DNA of 64,000 bases from the NCBI RefSeq assembly GCF_903914075.1, contig NZ_CAIWNQ010000007.1, positions 147,443 to 211,442 on the forward strand, in the 5' to 3' direction. The position numbers and the translations under genes were made by a program. This DNA comes from Ruegeria sp. THAF57. Lineage in GTDB: Bacteria > Pseudomonadota > Alphaproteobacteria > Rhodobacterales > Rhodobacteraceae. Shown here one piece after another: positions 1 through 7,736 of the stretch; position 1 is the first letter of the stretch, and each line of letters starts with the position of its first letter. Below the pieces are notes generated by a model. The model saw only the letters and a list, made by a program, of their open reading frames with translations, searched no databases and was not told where the DNA came from.

Positions 1-916
1 CGACCAGGGCAACAATGTCGCCCATGCCCAGAATACGACCGGCGATCCGGTCCGGCTCGAAAGTTTCGAGCGCGTCCATCTTTTCGCCCAGACCGACAAA
101 GCGAATGGGCTTGCCAGTGACCGCGCGCATCGACAGCGCCGCACCACCGCGCCCGTCGCCGTCCATCCGGGTCAGAACCACGCCCGAGATGCCGACCTTG
201 GCGTCGAACTCTTCGGCGACCTCAACGGCGACCTGTCCGGTCAAACCGTCGACGACCAGCAAGGTTTCGCGTGGATCGACCGCGTTGCGGACCTGCTCGA
301 CCTCGTCCATCAGGACTTCGTCGATATGCAGTCGACCCGCGGTGTCCAGCATGTAGACGTCATAGCCGCCCAGCGTCGCCTGTTGCTTGGCGCGCTTGGC
401 AATGTCGACGGGTTTCTGACCCGGCACGATCGGCAACGTATCGACTCCGACCTGCGTGCCCAGAACCGCCAGCTGATCCATCGCCGCCGGGCGATAGACG
501 TCGAGCGAGGCCATGAGGACTTTCTTGCCCTCTTTCTCTTTCAGGCGTTTCGCCAGCTTACCGGTGGTGGTCGTCTTACCCGAGCCTTGCAGGCCGACCA
601 TCAGGATCGGCGCAGGTGGGTTGTCAATCTTCAGCTTGCCGGGGTCTTCCTCGCCGCGCAGGGTATCGACCAGCGCGTCGTGTACGATTTTGACGACCTG
701 CTGACCGGGGGTGATCGACTTGGTCACCGCCTGACCGGTTGCCTGTTCCTGCACCTTCTTGACGAATTCACGTGCAACCGGCAGCGAGACATCGGCCTCA
801 AGAAGCGCAACGCGAACTTCGCGCAGGGCGGTCTTGACGTCTTCTTCAGACAGCGCGCCCTGTTTCGTCAGCCGGTCAAAGACGCCAGAGAGGCGTTCGG
901 ATAGATTTTCAAACAT
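1..916 (-). CDS. ffh: Signal recognition particle GTPase Ffh, C-terminus cut by window edge
   Basis: This is the SRP54-type GTPase that binds signal sequences with 4.5S RNA and delivers ribosomes to FtsY for co-translational membrane insertion. About 305 codons are present. They cover the helical N domain (residues 1 to about 95) and most of the G domain: P-loop GLQGSGKTT at about 108-116, then DVYRPAA, DTAGR and the TRMDGDGRGG stretch. The methionine-rich M domain that binds RNA and signal peptide lies off the left edge. The ATG at 914-916 gives the standard family start MFENLSERLSG and is preceded on this strand by an AAGGAGG-like site (917-926 region). Identity is not in doubt. Confidence 0.97.
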   Translation of the reverse strand, partial: MFENLSERLSGVFDRLTKQGALSEEDVKTALREVRVALLEADVSLPVAREFVKKVQEQATGQAVTKSITPGQQVVKIVHDALVDTLRGEEDPGKLKIDNPPAPILMVGLQGSGKTTTTGKLAKRLKEKEGKKVLMASLDVYRPAAMDQLAVLGTQVGVDTLPIVPGQKPVDIAKRAKQQATLGGYDVYMLDTAGRLHIDEVLMDEVEQVRNAVDPRETLLVVDGLTGQVAVEVAEEFDAKVGISGVVLTRMDGDGRGGAALSMRAVTGKPIRFVGLGEKMDALETFEPDRIAGRILGMGDIVALV

Positions 917-1007
917 GCCTTCGGCCTCCTTAGCCGGTTATCTGGTGGCGCTTCTCAGATAAGAAGCACGGGTTAAATGCACAATTGCCCCCTCCCACTG
1001 AATTAGA

Positions 1008-1041
1008 CGTGGGGGTAATGCCAAATGGCATTGCCCCCACG
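1008..1041. repeat. 15-bp stem-loop between ffh and a hypothetical gene
   Basis: The arms CGTGGGGGTAATGCC (1008-1022) and GGCATTGCCCCCACG (1027-1041) pair over 15 bp with one G-U, around a 4-nt AAAT loop. Two further ATTGCCCCC/GGGGGCGAT-like blocks flank it (986-995 and about 1056-1064), so alternative pairings are possible. It lies 84 bp downstream of the leftward gene ending at 1125 and 92 bp upstream of ffh. No T-tract follows on either strand, so it is not a classical intrinsic terminator. It could be a factor-dependent terminator, an mRNA-stabilising hairpin or a leader structure of ffh. Confidence 0.6.
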
Positions 1042-1124
1042 GGCGAAACTCGCTGGTGGGGGGCGATCCCTGAACGACTCAAGGGACCGGAAGGTCAGAC
1101 GCTTCCGGATGTTTGGATGGGGCT

Positions 1125-1634
1125 TTAGGCTGATTGATTGTCAGAGTCAACCGCGCGTGCCGGAAGCCAGTCATTGACGGCATCAACCAACCGATGAGAC
1201 CCGTGCCCGCTGACATAGGCGCTGACGATGGGGTGGCGTCCCGCGCTCATCCCTTGTCCAAGGATCAAAACGGGCCGGTGCGTCGTGCTGGAGCCGTTGT
1301 TGCCGTTCGACGTGGTGGTCTCGACCTCGGCATGTGAAAGGTTGGACAAAACATGCCGGACCGTTTCATAGCCAAAGATGGATTGCCGACGGATCAGAAT
1401 GCTGTCTGTGCTACGGTCCAGAATGACCTGTACGCGGCGAACAAATATGCAGAACGCACCAAATCCCATCCCGCCGCCAAACAGCGCAACGAGTATGCCG
1501 GACCAGTTACCTTCGCTGATCATAGTCAGGCCAGCCCCTACAAAACAAAGAATGAAGAAGACCAGCATGACGCCAATCAACCACGGCCTGTTGGACAGGA
1601 TCAATTGGTTCGGAGTGTTGCGCGTCACTTTCAT
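1125..1634 (-). CDS. Hypothetical membrane protein with two N-terminal TM segments
   Basis: This 169-residue protein has no function I recognise. Two hydrophobic segments (about residues 18-38 and 45-66, the second glycine-rich) are followed by a basic turn (FVRRVQVILDR) and a roughly 100-residue soluble tail. The tail contains a polar Asn/Ser/Thr linker (TTTSNGNNGSSTTHRP) and ends acidic. The layout resembles small membrane proteins with a bacterial PH-like cytoplasmic domain, but that is only an impression. The ATG at 1632-1634 has no clear Shine-Dalgarno sequence. It stands alone, divergent from the deacylase gene at 1725. Confidence 0.7.
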   Translation of the reverse strand: MKVTRNTPNQLILSNRPWLIGVMLVFFILCFVGAGLTMISEGNWSGILVALFGGGMGFGAFCIFVRRVQVILDRSTDSILIRRQSIFGYETVRHVLSNLSHAEVETTTSNGNNGSSTTHRPVLILGQGMSAGRHPIVSAYVSGHGSHRLVDAVNDWLPARAVDSDNQSA

Positions 1635-1724
1635 GGCTGAACGCTAACATTGAATTCCCACGCTGTCGTGGCTTGAAATTACCGCCACGTTACGCGATGA
1701 GCGCAGAAAATTCAGGAGAGTATC

Positions 1725-2255
1725 ATGGACGCCTCATCCGCCTTTCAGGACACGTTGCCGCTCAGCTCTGACGCGCTGCTGGCCAAGCTGGATGATTGGG
1801 GGCTGGCTTATACGCTGCACACGCATGTCCCCTTGCGCACGGTGGAAGAGTCAAAGGCGGTTGAAGATCAGTTCATGGTTCCCGGTGAGAACGCGCTGCG
1901 CCTGAAAAACCTTTATCTGCGCGACAAGAAAAAGCGGAGCTATCTGGTGACGTTGGAACAAAGCCGAGACATTGACCTCAAGGCGCTGGGCGCGGAACTG
2001 GGTGTTGGGAACCTTTCGTTCGGTTCGGCGGATCGGTTGATGCAGAACCTTGGAATTCGGCCCGGTGCGGTCAGCCCGCTGGCGATGATAAACGGTGTGG
2101 AAAACAACGTCCGGTTCTTTATGGATGCAGCGGGCCAGCAGGCCGACGTGATCTATATGCACCCTCTCGTCAATGACCGCACCGTTGCAATTGCGCGCAC
2201 GGACCTGATGGCGTTTTTCGACCGGATCGGCTGTGACGTGACTTGGCTGCCCTGA
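1725..2255 (+). CDS. YbaK/ProX-family prolyl-tRNA editing deacylase
   Basis: This is a 176-residue single-domain trans-editing protein of the YbaK/ProXp-ala family. Members hydrolyse Ala (or Cys) mischarged on tRNA-Pro in the cytoplasm and so back up prolyl-tRNA synthetase. The family features visible are the N-terminal LLAKLDDWGLAYTLHTHVPL segment, the lysine-containing LKNLYLRDKKK block, LSFGSADRLMQNLGI, and GAVSPLAMIN near residue 120. Length is normal. The ATG is preceded by AGGAGAG at a good distance. Exact substrate (Ala versus Cys) cannot be read from sequence; the ProXp-ala/PrdX branch is the better guess because of the long NLYLRDKK motif. Confidence 0.88.
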   Translation: MDASSAFQDTLPLSSDALLAKLDDWGLAYTLHTHVPLRTVEESKAVEDQFMVPGENALRLKNLYLRDKKKRSYLVTLEQSRDIDLKALGAELGVGNLSFGSADRLMQNLGIRPGAVSPLAMINGVENNVRFFMDAAGQQADVIYMHPLVNDRTVAIARTDLMAFFDRIGCDVTWLP

Positions 2256-2996
2256 TCAGGCTTCAAGCGCCTCTTTCAACGCCGCCGCGACATGAGCCGC
2301 CGAGGGATTGACGAAAAGATGTCCGTCCGCCTCAAACACCGGGTCGTCCAGATTGTCGGGGAAGGCGAGCGGCAGTTCGGTACAGGCCAGCAGGATCGCG
2401 GTTCCGGGCTCGGCGTGTTTGTTGCAATAGGCCACCAGCCGCGCACGTGCTGTTACAGATGCGCCGCCGTAGAAATCCGTGTCGATCATATTCTGCATCT
2501 TGGCAATCTCGGCGTCCGGCAGTGTTGCGTTGGCGTTAATCTGTGCGTCGGCCAGCCTATCGGCATAGTTCGATGCCTGCATCGTAACAGTTGTGCCCAA
2601 AACTAGGGCTTGCGTGGCTCCGGTCGCGGCGGTTGCTTCGGCTGAGGCGTCGAAGATACTGAGGATGGGCATGGAAACGCCTTGCCGGATTGCGTGCAGG
2701 CGCATGTGCGGCGTGTTGGAGGCGATGATGCCGAAATCGCAGCCCGCATGTTCCAGCGTCAGCAAGGCATCGCGAAAGACGGCGTCAAAGGCGGCCCAGC
2801 TTTCTTCATCTCCGGCGACGCCTCTCAGTGAACGGGTCTTGGCCTGTGTGACGGATTCGATTGTCATGGGCGGGATCGGCAGAGGGGATCCATGACCACG
2901 CTCTGCAAAATACTGCCCTGCGCCCTGCGCGATGGCCCTGTAATAATCAACGGTCGAGGCCCAGCCCACACCGCCCAAAATTCCGATTTTCTTCAT
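2256..2996 (-). CDS. Aspartate/glutamate racemase family protein with first Cys replaced by Ser
   Basis: This 246-residue enzyme belongs to the cofactor-independent Asp/Glu/hydantoin racemase superfamily: N-terminal KKIGILGGVGW and the two pseudo-symmetric catalytic segments are clear. In two-base racemases both segments carry cysteine (CNT and CTE). Here the first is IASNTPH (Ser93) while the second, ACTELPL, keeps Cys205. The protein therefore resembles one-cysteine members such as E. coli YgeA and may be a broad-specificity racemase or a non-racemising relative (isomerase or lyase). The substrate is unknown. The ATG start lies just 4 nt after a long leader stem-loop (separate entry) and has no adjacent Shine-Dalgarno sequence. 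It is convergent with the deacylase gene, stop to stop. Confidence 0.85.
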   Translation of the reverse strand: MKKIGILGGVGWASTVDYYRAIAQGAGQYFAERGHGSPLPIPPMTIESVTQAKTRSLRGVAGDEESWAAFDAVFRDALLTLEHAGCDFGIIASNTPHMRLHAIRQGVSMPILSIFDASAEATAATGATQALVLGTTVTMQASNYADRLADAQINANATLPDAEIAKMQNMIDTDFYGGASVTARARLVAYCNKHAEPGTAILLACTELPLAFPDNLDDPVFEADGHLFVNPSAAHVAAALKEALEA

Positions 2997-3000
2997 AATA

Positions 3001-3044
3001 AACGCCCAGTCTGCACAATCCTGTTCAACTGCAGACTGGACGTT
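3001..3044 (-). promoter_or_regulatory. Long leader hairpin directly upstream of racemase start
   Basis: CCAGTCTGCA (3006-3015) and TGCAGACTGG (3030-3039) are perfect 10-bp complements. The pairing extends, after one mismatch, through AACG/CGTT to arms 3001-3015 and 3030-3044. On the racemase strand the stem ends 4 nt before the ATG, and the 14-nt loop contains AGGA, the only Shine-Dalgarno-like string nearby. The arrangement suggests translational control or a dyad operator overlapping the translation start. Which of the two it is cannot be told from sequence. Confidence 0.6.
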
Positions 3045-3069
3045 TGAAATTGCAAAGGCCAGAGGTCAA

Positions 3070-3651
3070 TCAGGCGGCCAGTTCTGAAACTGCCTGACGC
3101 GCGTTGTCCAGCGTGGCTTCGGCGTCCAATGCCATCTGATCAGCGGCAATAACATCGACCGTGTGAATCCCGATAAAGCCCAGTACGTGTTTTGCATAGT
3201 CAGTGGCAAAGTCGATGTCTGATCCCACAGCCGTTCCGCCCGACGCGATGGCCAGTACTGCGCGTTTGCCTTCCAACAGGCCTTTGGGACCGTTCTCGGT
3301 ATAGGAAAAGGTCAAGCCAACCCGGGCAACAAGGTCTATCCAAGCTTTGAAGGCCGCCGGGACTGAGAAGTTATAGATTGGTAGGCCGATGACGATTGTG
3401 TCCGCCTGCTGCAACTCTGCTACCAGATCGTCAGACAGGGAAAGTTGGTCACGCTGGACCTCGTCGCGTTGATCGGCTGGGGTAAAGTTCGCGGCAATCC
3501 AGTCCTCGGTCAAAAGCGGTAGCGGAGTCGCCAGATCCCGGCGAATGATACGTCCGGCGTTCAGGTGTTTCACGATCCGGTCGGACAGGTCACGGGTGGT
3601 AGATCCTTCTCGGCGGGCCGAGGCGTCTATGTGCAGGATGGTCTTGGTCAT
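3070..3651 (-). CDS. azoR: FMN-dependent NADH azoreductase (AzoR/AcpD family)
   Basis: This 193-residue flavodoxin-fold quinone/azo reductase is recognisable by KTILHIDASARREGSTTRDLS at the N-terminus (FMN phosphate loop), GLPIYNFSVPAAFKAWIDLV in the middle and IASGGTAVG before residue 145. Such cytoplasmic dimers reduce quinones, azo dyes and electrophiles with NAD(P)H. I chose the ATG at 3649-3651. The frame stays open upstream, but the extension lacks family similarity, and AGGA sits 8 nt before this ATG. It is divergent from a LysR gene at 3773, the usual arrangement for inducible quinone reductases, which suggests that regulator controls it. Confidence 0.9.
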   Translation of the reverse strand: MTKTILHIDASARREGSTTRDLSDRIVKHLNAGRIIRRDLATPLPLLTEDWIAANFTPADQRDEVQRDQLSLSDDLVAELQQADTIVIGLPIYNFSVPAAFKAWIDLVARVGLTFSYTENGPKGLLEGKRAVLAIASGGTAVGSDIDFATDYAKHVLGFIGIHTVDVIAADQMALDAEATLDNARQAVSELAA

Positions 3652-3700
3652 TGGGTTCAGTCCTGATTGAGTAAAGTTTTTCGCTCTGGTCCCAATATGA

Positions 3701-3747
3701 TTGTTGCGCCTGTGAACAAAACTCTGATACTCCAACAATGAATGTTG
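3701..3747. promoter_or_regulatory. Two dyads in the azoR-lysR divergent promoter region
   Basis: The 121-bp divergent spacer holds TTGTT-N9-AACAA (3701-3719) and CAACA-N5-TGTTG (3733-3747), both with perfect 5-bp arms and a shared TTGTT/CAACA core. LysR-type regulators bind T-N11-A dyads placed between divergent genes, so these are plausible sites for the regulator encoded at 3773. Confidence 0.45.
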
Positions 3748-3772
3748 AAATTTGCACAATGGAACCGATGCA

Positions 3773-4651
3773 ATGGACAATTGGGACGAGGTGAGAACCG
3801 CCTATCAGGTCGCGCGCATGGGCACGGTCAGCGGCGCGGCCGAAATACTGGGGGTGCATCACGCCACGGTCATCCGGCATATCGATGCAATCGAGGCGCG
3901 GTTAGGCATCAAACTGTTCCAGCGTCATGCGCGCGGCTACACCCCCACCGAGGCCGGGGAAGACCTGCTGCGCGTCGCGCAGGCAACCGAAGATCAGTTC
4001 AACCAACTGGTCGGGCGCATGAAAGGACGCGGGGATGATGTGTCGGGCGAGTTGGTTGTAACGTCACTGTCCTCTTTGGCACCCCTTGTCGTTCCGGTCC
4101 TGAGCGAGTTTCAACGCGTGCACCCGGACCTGATCGTGCGTTACCTGACGGGCGACAGGTTGTTTCGATTGGAATATGGCGAGGCGCATGTGGCCATCCG
4201 TGCGGGCTCGGCCCCTGATCAGCCAGACAATGTTGTGCAACCTTTTATCACGCAGGAAGTCGGTCTCTATGCCAGTAGGGATTATATTGACCGGTACGGC
4301 AAGCCGTCGACCATCGAGGATTTTGCAAACCACTACTTCGTCAGCACGGATGATGAAAACAGCCGTGCTCCGTTTTCACGCTGGTTACGTCAGACAGTGC
4401 CGGTCGAACGGATCACGTTCCGCTGCACCAACAACTTTTGCATTCGCGAGGCAGTGCTTTCTGGCGCAGGTATCGGTTTCATGGCCCGGTGGGAGGCCGC
4501 CCGCGATCCGAGTCTGGTCGAGGTCATTGAGCCGATGCCGGAATGGTTCGGTAATTTGTGGCTGGTCACTCATGTTGATCTGCATCGCACGACCAAGGTG
4601 CAGGCGTTCCTGACTTTTTTGAAAGAACAATCCAAAAGTTGGTTGCCATGA
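3773..4651 (+). CDS. LysR-family transcriptional regulator
   Basis: This 292-residue LysR-type regulator has an N-terminal winged helix-turn-helix (about residues 3-62, with VSGAAEILGVHHATVIRHIDAIEARLG) and a C-terminal periplasmic-binding-protein-like effector domain from about residue 90. The HTH helix is of the CrgA/AaeR-like subgroup in which the second helix reads HHATVIRHI. The ATG at 3773 is preferred over an in-frame TTG at 3752 because the family normally starts a few residues before the HTH. It is divergent from azoR, and its stop overlaps the following transporter start (ATGA), so the three genes likely form one response unit to a quinone-type or other electrophile. The inducer is unknown. 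Confidence 0.88.
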   Translation: MDNWDEVRTAYQVARMGTVSGAAEILGVHHATVIRHIDAIEARLGIKLFQRHARGYTPTEAGEDLLRVAQATEDQFNQLVGRMKGRGDDVSGELVVTSLSSLAPLVVPVLSEFQRVHPDLIVRYLTGDRLFRLEYGEAHVAIRAGSAPDQPDNVVQPFITQEVGLYASRDYIDRYGKPSTIEDFANHYFVSTDDENSRAPFSRWLRQTVPVERITFRCTNNFCIREAVLSGAGIGFMARWEAARDPSLVEVIEPMPEWFGNLWLVTHVDLHRTTKVQAFLTFLKEQSKSWLP

Positions 4652-5568
4652 GCCCGCAAGCCCGTGGCCATTTGGCCATGCTTGTTTTTTCAGCGTTGGT
4701 GGCGGGCAGTTTCTCATTGGGTTCCATGATCGCCAACCAAATTGCCCCCGAGGTCGTTACGGCGGCACGGTTCGCTATTGCTGCGGTAGTGATCGGGATA
4801 GCTGCGCTTTTGACAACCGGTCTGCCGCGCAGCGCAGCACGAGCGCCTTGGCGCTACCTGGTGCTGGGCGGGCTGTTTGCCACCTATTTCGTTCTTATGT
4901 TCCATGGCCTGAAAACAGCCCCACCTGTCAGCGCCGCAGCCGTCTTTACTCTGACGCCGGTTCTGTCGGCCGTGGCGGGCTGGGTTTTGCTTCGGCAAGT
5001 GACCACACCCCGAATGGCGTTGGCGCTTACCATCGGGGCAGTCGGCGCGCTGTGGGTTATTTTCAAGGCGGATTGGCAGGCATTTACGGCCTTCCAAATC
5101 GGGACCGGAGAAATCATCTATTTCTGGGGGTGTGTCGCGCATGCGATCTACACGCCGATGGTGCGCAAGCTCAACCGCGGCGAACCGGCGGTCGTGTTTG
5201 CATTTGGCACGATATTGGCAGGATGCCTGATGCTGACGCTGTATGGCTGGTCCGACATTCGTGCAACCGATTGGGCAAACCTGCCGATGATCGTTTGGGC
5301 CGGATTGCTGTACGTCTCGATCTTTGCCACCGCTGCCAGTTTTGTGCTGGTTCAGTTCTCGGCCCTGCGCCTGCCGTCCGCTAAAGTGATGGCCTATACG
5401 TATCTTGTGCCCAGTTGGGTGATCCTGTGGGAAATTGCGCTTGGAAATGGTGTCCCGGCTGCATTGATCCTGGTTGGGGTGGTTCTGACCTGTGCCGCAT
5501 TGCTCATGCTGCTGCGTCCGGACGAGGCACCTGATGCAAAGCCCGCTCTTGAGACAGATCAAAGCTGA
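4648..5568 (+). CDS. DMT-superfamily transporter, EamA domains
   Basis: This 306-residue inner-membrane protein has about ten hydrophobic segments in two EamA repeats (roughly residues 6-140 and 150-290), typical of drug/metabolite exporters. Recognisable pieces are ARGHLAMLVFSALVAGSFSLG at the start, TAPPVSAAAVFTLTPVL at the end of repeat one and LRLPSAKVMAYTYLVPSWV in repeat two. The ATG at 4648 overlaps the lysR stop in ATGA, implying translational coupling. The substrate is unknown; coupling to the regulator suggests it exports the same compound class that the azoreductase reduces. Confidence 0.87.
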   Translation: MSPQARGHLAMLVFSALVAGSFSLGSMIANQIAPEVVTAARFAIAAVVIGIAALLTTGLPRSAARAPWRYLVLGGLFATYFVLMFHGLKTAPPVSAAAVFTLTPVLSAVAGWVLLRQVTTPRMALALTIGAVGALWVIFKADWQAFTAFQIGTGEIIYFWGCVAHAIYTPMVRKLNRGEPAVVFAFGTILAGCLMLTLYGWSDIRATDWANLPMIVWAGLLYVSIFATAASFVLVQFSALRLPSAKVMAYTYLVPSWVILWEIALGNGVPAALILVGVVLTCAALLMLLRPDEAPDAKPALETDQS

Positions 5569-5611
5569 TAAATGCGGGTTTTCCTATGCTCGGGCCAAGG
5601 AGGGTTGCACC

Positions 5612-6025
5612 ATGTATAACCACATCATGTTTCCGGTTGACCTGCATTTGCCGCCCGAGGTTCGCAAAGCCGCACATGTCGCCGCCGAAATCGCCAAGTG
5701 GCAAGGCGCCAAGATCACAATTGTCAGCGTCACGGGAACCCAGCCCGGTGACCCCGTCCAAACAGACGCCACAATTGGCGATAATCTGCGGGAATTTGCG
5801 GATCATCTGGCCAAGAGCAGCGGCACAGAAGTCGCCTTTCAAAATATCCATTCCGTTGACGTCGCGGTCGAGGTGGACGCAGATCTGGCCAAGGCAGCGG
5901 AAGACATCGGAGCGGACCTGATCGTGGTCGGCACACATGCGCCCCGCATCATGGATTATATCTTTTCAAGCCACGCCGGGTATCTGGCCAAGCACGCCCA
6001 CGTTTCCGTCTTTGTCGTGCGGTGA
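5612..6025 (+). CDS. Universal stress protein (UspA family), degenerate ATP motif
   Basis: This 137-residue protein has one Usp domain with the typical start YNHIMFPVDL and end HVSVFVVR. Usp proteins that bind ATP carry G-x2-G-x9-G(S/T) near the C-terminus. Here the segment is VGTHAPRIMDYIFSSHAGYL, with the second glycine and the G(S/T) not conserved, so nucleotide binding is doubtful and it may belong to the UspA-like non-ATP group. The ATG at 5612 has a strong AAGGAGGG upstream (5597-5604). It follows the transporter by 43 bp and may be cotranscribed, but its own promoter is equally possible. Confidence 0.88.
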   Translation: MYNHIMFPVDLHLPPEVRKAAHVAAEIAKWQGAKITIVSVTGTQPGDPVQTDATIGDNLREFADHLAKSSGTEVAFQNIHSVDVAVEVDADLAKAAEDIGADLIVVGTHAPRIMDYIFSSHAGYLAKHAHVSVFVVR

Positions 6026-6030
6026 TTGTG

Positions 6031-6363
6031 TTATTCTTCGGCCGTCGGTAGCTCAACTTCAAGGAACCGTTCGAACGCGTCCAAGTTTACCGGTTCAAAC
6101 TGTCCAAACCCCTGCATCCAAACCGACGCCGCGCGCAGCGCGTCGGGCTCTAGCTTGCACCACTTTACCCGCCCGCGTTTTTCCTGACTGATCAACCCGG
6201 CCTTGGTCAGGATCACCAGATGTTTCGAGATCGCCGCCAGCGACATCTCGAACGGCTCTGCCACGTCGGTCACGGCCATGTCGTCCTCAAGCAACATCGC
6301 AAGGATGGTGCGGCGCGTGGGATCGGCGAGGGCAGCAAAAACGGTATCGAGATCGTTGGACAT
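6031..6363 (-). CDS. ArsR-family winged-helix regulator
   Basis: This 110-residue one-domain regulator begins SNDLDTVFAALADPTRRTILAML, the hallmark of ArsR proteins of the group often paired with SRPBCC (AHSA1-like) genes. The recognition helix region is MSLAAISKHLVILTKAGLI. No cysteine pair of the metal-sensing ELCVCD type is present, so it probably does not sense metals. The ATG at 6361-6363 is preferred over an upstream in-frame GTG because it gives the family start. A dyad matching the operators usual for this group lies 32 bp upstream. No SRPBCC partner is adjacent. The 3' end is convergent with the usp gene, 5 bp apart. Confidence 0.88.
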   Translation of the reverse strand: MSNDLDTVFAALADPTRRTILAMLLEDDMAVTDVAEPFEMSLAAISKHLVILTKAGLISQEKRGRVKWCKLEPDALRAASVWMQGFGQFEPVNLDAFERFLEVELPTAEE

Positions 6364-6394
6364 GGTTCCGCTGAACCACAGCGCCCGGGTTTGG

Positions 6395-6410
6395 TCAACC
6401 ATTTGGTTGA
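6395..6410. promoter_or_regulatory. Candidate ArsR operator TCAACC-ATTT-GGTTGA
   Basis: This is a perfect 6-bp inverted repeat with a 4-nt spacer, centred about 40 bp before the arsR start. ArsR proteins of this subgroup commonly autoregulate through AACCAnnTGGTT-like dyads, so autorepression is the likely role. Confidence 0.55.
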
Positions 6411-6483
6411 ATATGCGATTTCACCGGTTTTGAGCGCAAGCCCTTGGGTGCGGTTGACGTGCCGGGCTGATGGTTTGATGGAA

Positions 6484-6500
6484 AATGTATTTAAAACATT
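6484..6500. promoter_or_regulatory. AT-rich dyad upstream of the ATP synthase operon
   Basis: AATGTATT-T-AAAACATT is a 17-bp near-palindrome (7 of 8 positions match) in an AT-rich patch about 95 bp before atpI and 121 bp before arsR. It could be a regulator site or part of the atp promoter. I could not assign -35/-10 elements with confidence. Confidence 0.3.
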
Positions 6501-6594
6501 CACTTACATTGCGTGTATCCAAGCGTTCAATGCCGTTGACTCTGCGCCCCTTGCCCCTTAGCACCCTACCCAAGACTGTGCGAAGGAAACGCCC

Positions 6595-6927
6595 GTGACT
6601 GATGATGACCAAAAGCAGCGTATGGCGCAGCTTGAGGCCAAGATCGACGCGGCGAAAAAGGCCAAAGAGCCACCCAAGCGCGCAGACAGTGACATATCCG
6701 GGGGCGAGCTTGCCTGGAGGATGGTCATCGAAATGGTATCCGGTCTAGGGATCGGATTTGGCATCGGATACGGGCTGGACAGCCTGCTCGGGACGATCCC
6801 GATCTTTCTGGTGCTGTTCACATTGCTGGGCCTTGTCGCGGGCGTGAAGGTTATGCTCCGCAGCGCGAAAGAGGTTCAAGAGAAACAAGCGGCGGCGACG
6901 GCTGCCGAGAAGGACGAGAGGGACTGA
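6595..6927 (+). CDS. atpI: ATP synthase assembly protein AtpI
   Basis: This 110-residue protein has a charged N-terminal coiled-coil-like stretch (about 1-40), two transmembrane helices (about 43-63 and 68-88) and a charged alanine-rich tail. AtpI assists c-ring assembly and heads F0 operons in many bacteria. The [18 protein letters not shown] segment is characteristic. The start is GTG with AAGGAA 6 nt upstream; no better ATG lies in frame. The atpB gene follows 2 bp after the stop. Confidence 0.92.
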   Translation: MTDDDQKQRMAQLEAKIDAAKKAKEPPKRADSDISGGELAWRMVIEMVSGLGIGFGIGYGLDSLLGTIPIFLVLFTLLGLVAGVKVMLRSAKEVQEKQAAATAAEKDERD

Positions 6928-6929
6928 AC

Positions 6930-7688
6930 GTGGCAACCGAGACCACCGCAGCAGAAGGCAGCAGCCTGGTATTCCACCCAATGGATCAGTTCATCGTCAA
7001 ACCGCTGTTTGGCGACGGCGCAGTTGGCATGTTCACCATCACCAACGTGACCCTGTGGCTGTTCTTTGCGATCGCCGCGGTTGTTCTGCTGCTGGTTCTG
7101 CCCACATCGAAGCGTGCGATCGTTCCGACACGTATGCAGTCGGTCGCAGAGCTGACCTACGGTTTCGTCTACAAGATGCTGGAAGACATCTGCGGCAAGG
7201 AAGGCGTTAAGTTCTTCCCCTATGTCATGACCCTGTTCATGTTCATTGTCTGCGCCAACTTCCTGGGCCTGATCCCGACCTCGTTCACCACAACCTCGCA
7301 TTTCGCGGTCACTATCCCGCTGGCGCTGGCTGTGTTCCTGACTGTGACCGTTCTGGGCTTTGTCAAAAACGGTGCCGCGTTTCTGGGCCTGTTCTGGGTC
7401 TCCAGCGCGCCTCTGGCGCTGCGCCCGATTCTGGCGATCATCGAGCTGATCTCGTACTTCGTACGCCCGGTCAGCCACTCCATTCGTCTTGCCGGTAACG
7501 TCATGGCGGGCCACGCGGTGATCAAGGTGTTCGCAGGCTTCGCTGCGGTAGCCGTGATCTCGCCCGTGTCCGTTCTGGCGATCACCGCAATGTATGGCCT
7601 CGAGGTCCTGGTGGCCTTCATTCAGGCATACGTTTTCACCATTCTGACCTGTGTTTATCTGAAAGATGCGCTGCATCCGTCGCACTAA
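6930..7688 (+). CDS. atpB: ATP synthase F0 subunit a
   Basis: This 252-residue subunit a forms the proton half-channels against the c-ring. The essential arginine is Arg186 in [12 protein letters not shown], and [14 protein letters not shown] is the typical surrounding helix. Five to six hydrophobic helices are visible. The start is GTG at 6930, two nucleotides after the atpI stop, giving [10 protein letters not shown] and then the conserved HPMDQF segment. Length is standard for alphaproteobacteria. Confidence 0.97.
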   Translation: MATETTAAEGSSLVFHPMDQFIVKPLFGDGAVGMFTITNVTLWLFFAIAAVVLLLVLPTSKRAIVPTRMQSVAELTYGFVYKMLEDICGKEGVKFFPYVMTLFMFIVCANFLGLIPTSFTTTSHFAVTIPLALAVFLTVTVLGFVKNGAAFLGLFWVSSAPLALRPILAIIELISYFVRPVSHSIRLAGNVMAGHAVIKVFAGFAAVAVISPVSVLAITAMYGLEVLVAFIQAYVFTILTCVYLKDALHPSH

Positions 7689-7736
7689 GGTCCGAACACC
7701 CAACATCGAAACTTCCAATTCGTAAGGAGATACATC

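Noticed and set aside
3652..3780. 43-residue N-terminal extension of azoR
   Set aside because: The extension lacks family similarity and would cross the operator-like dyads; the ATG at 3651 has a ribosome site and starts the canonical sequence.
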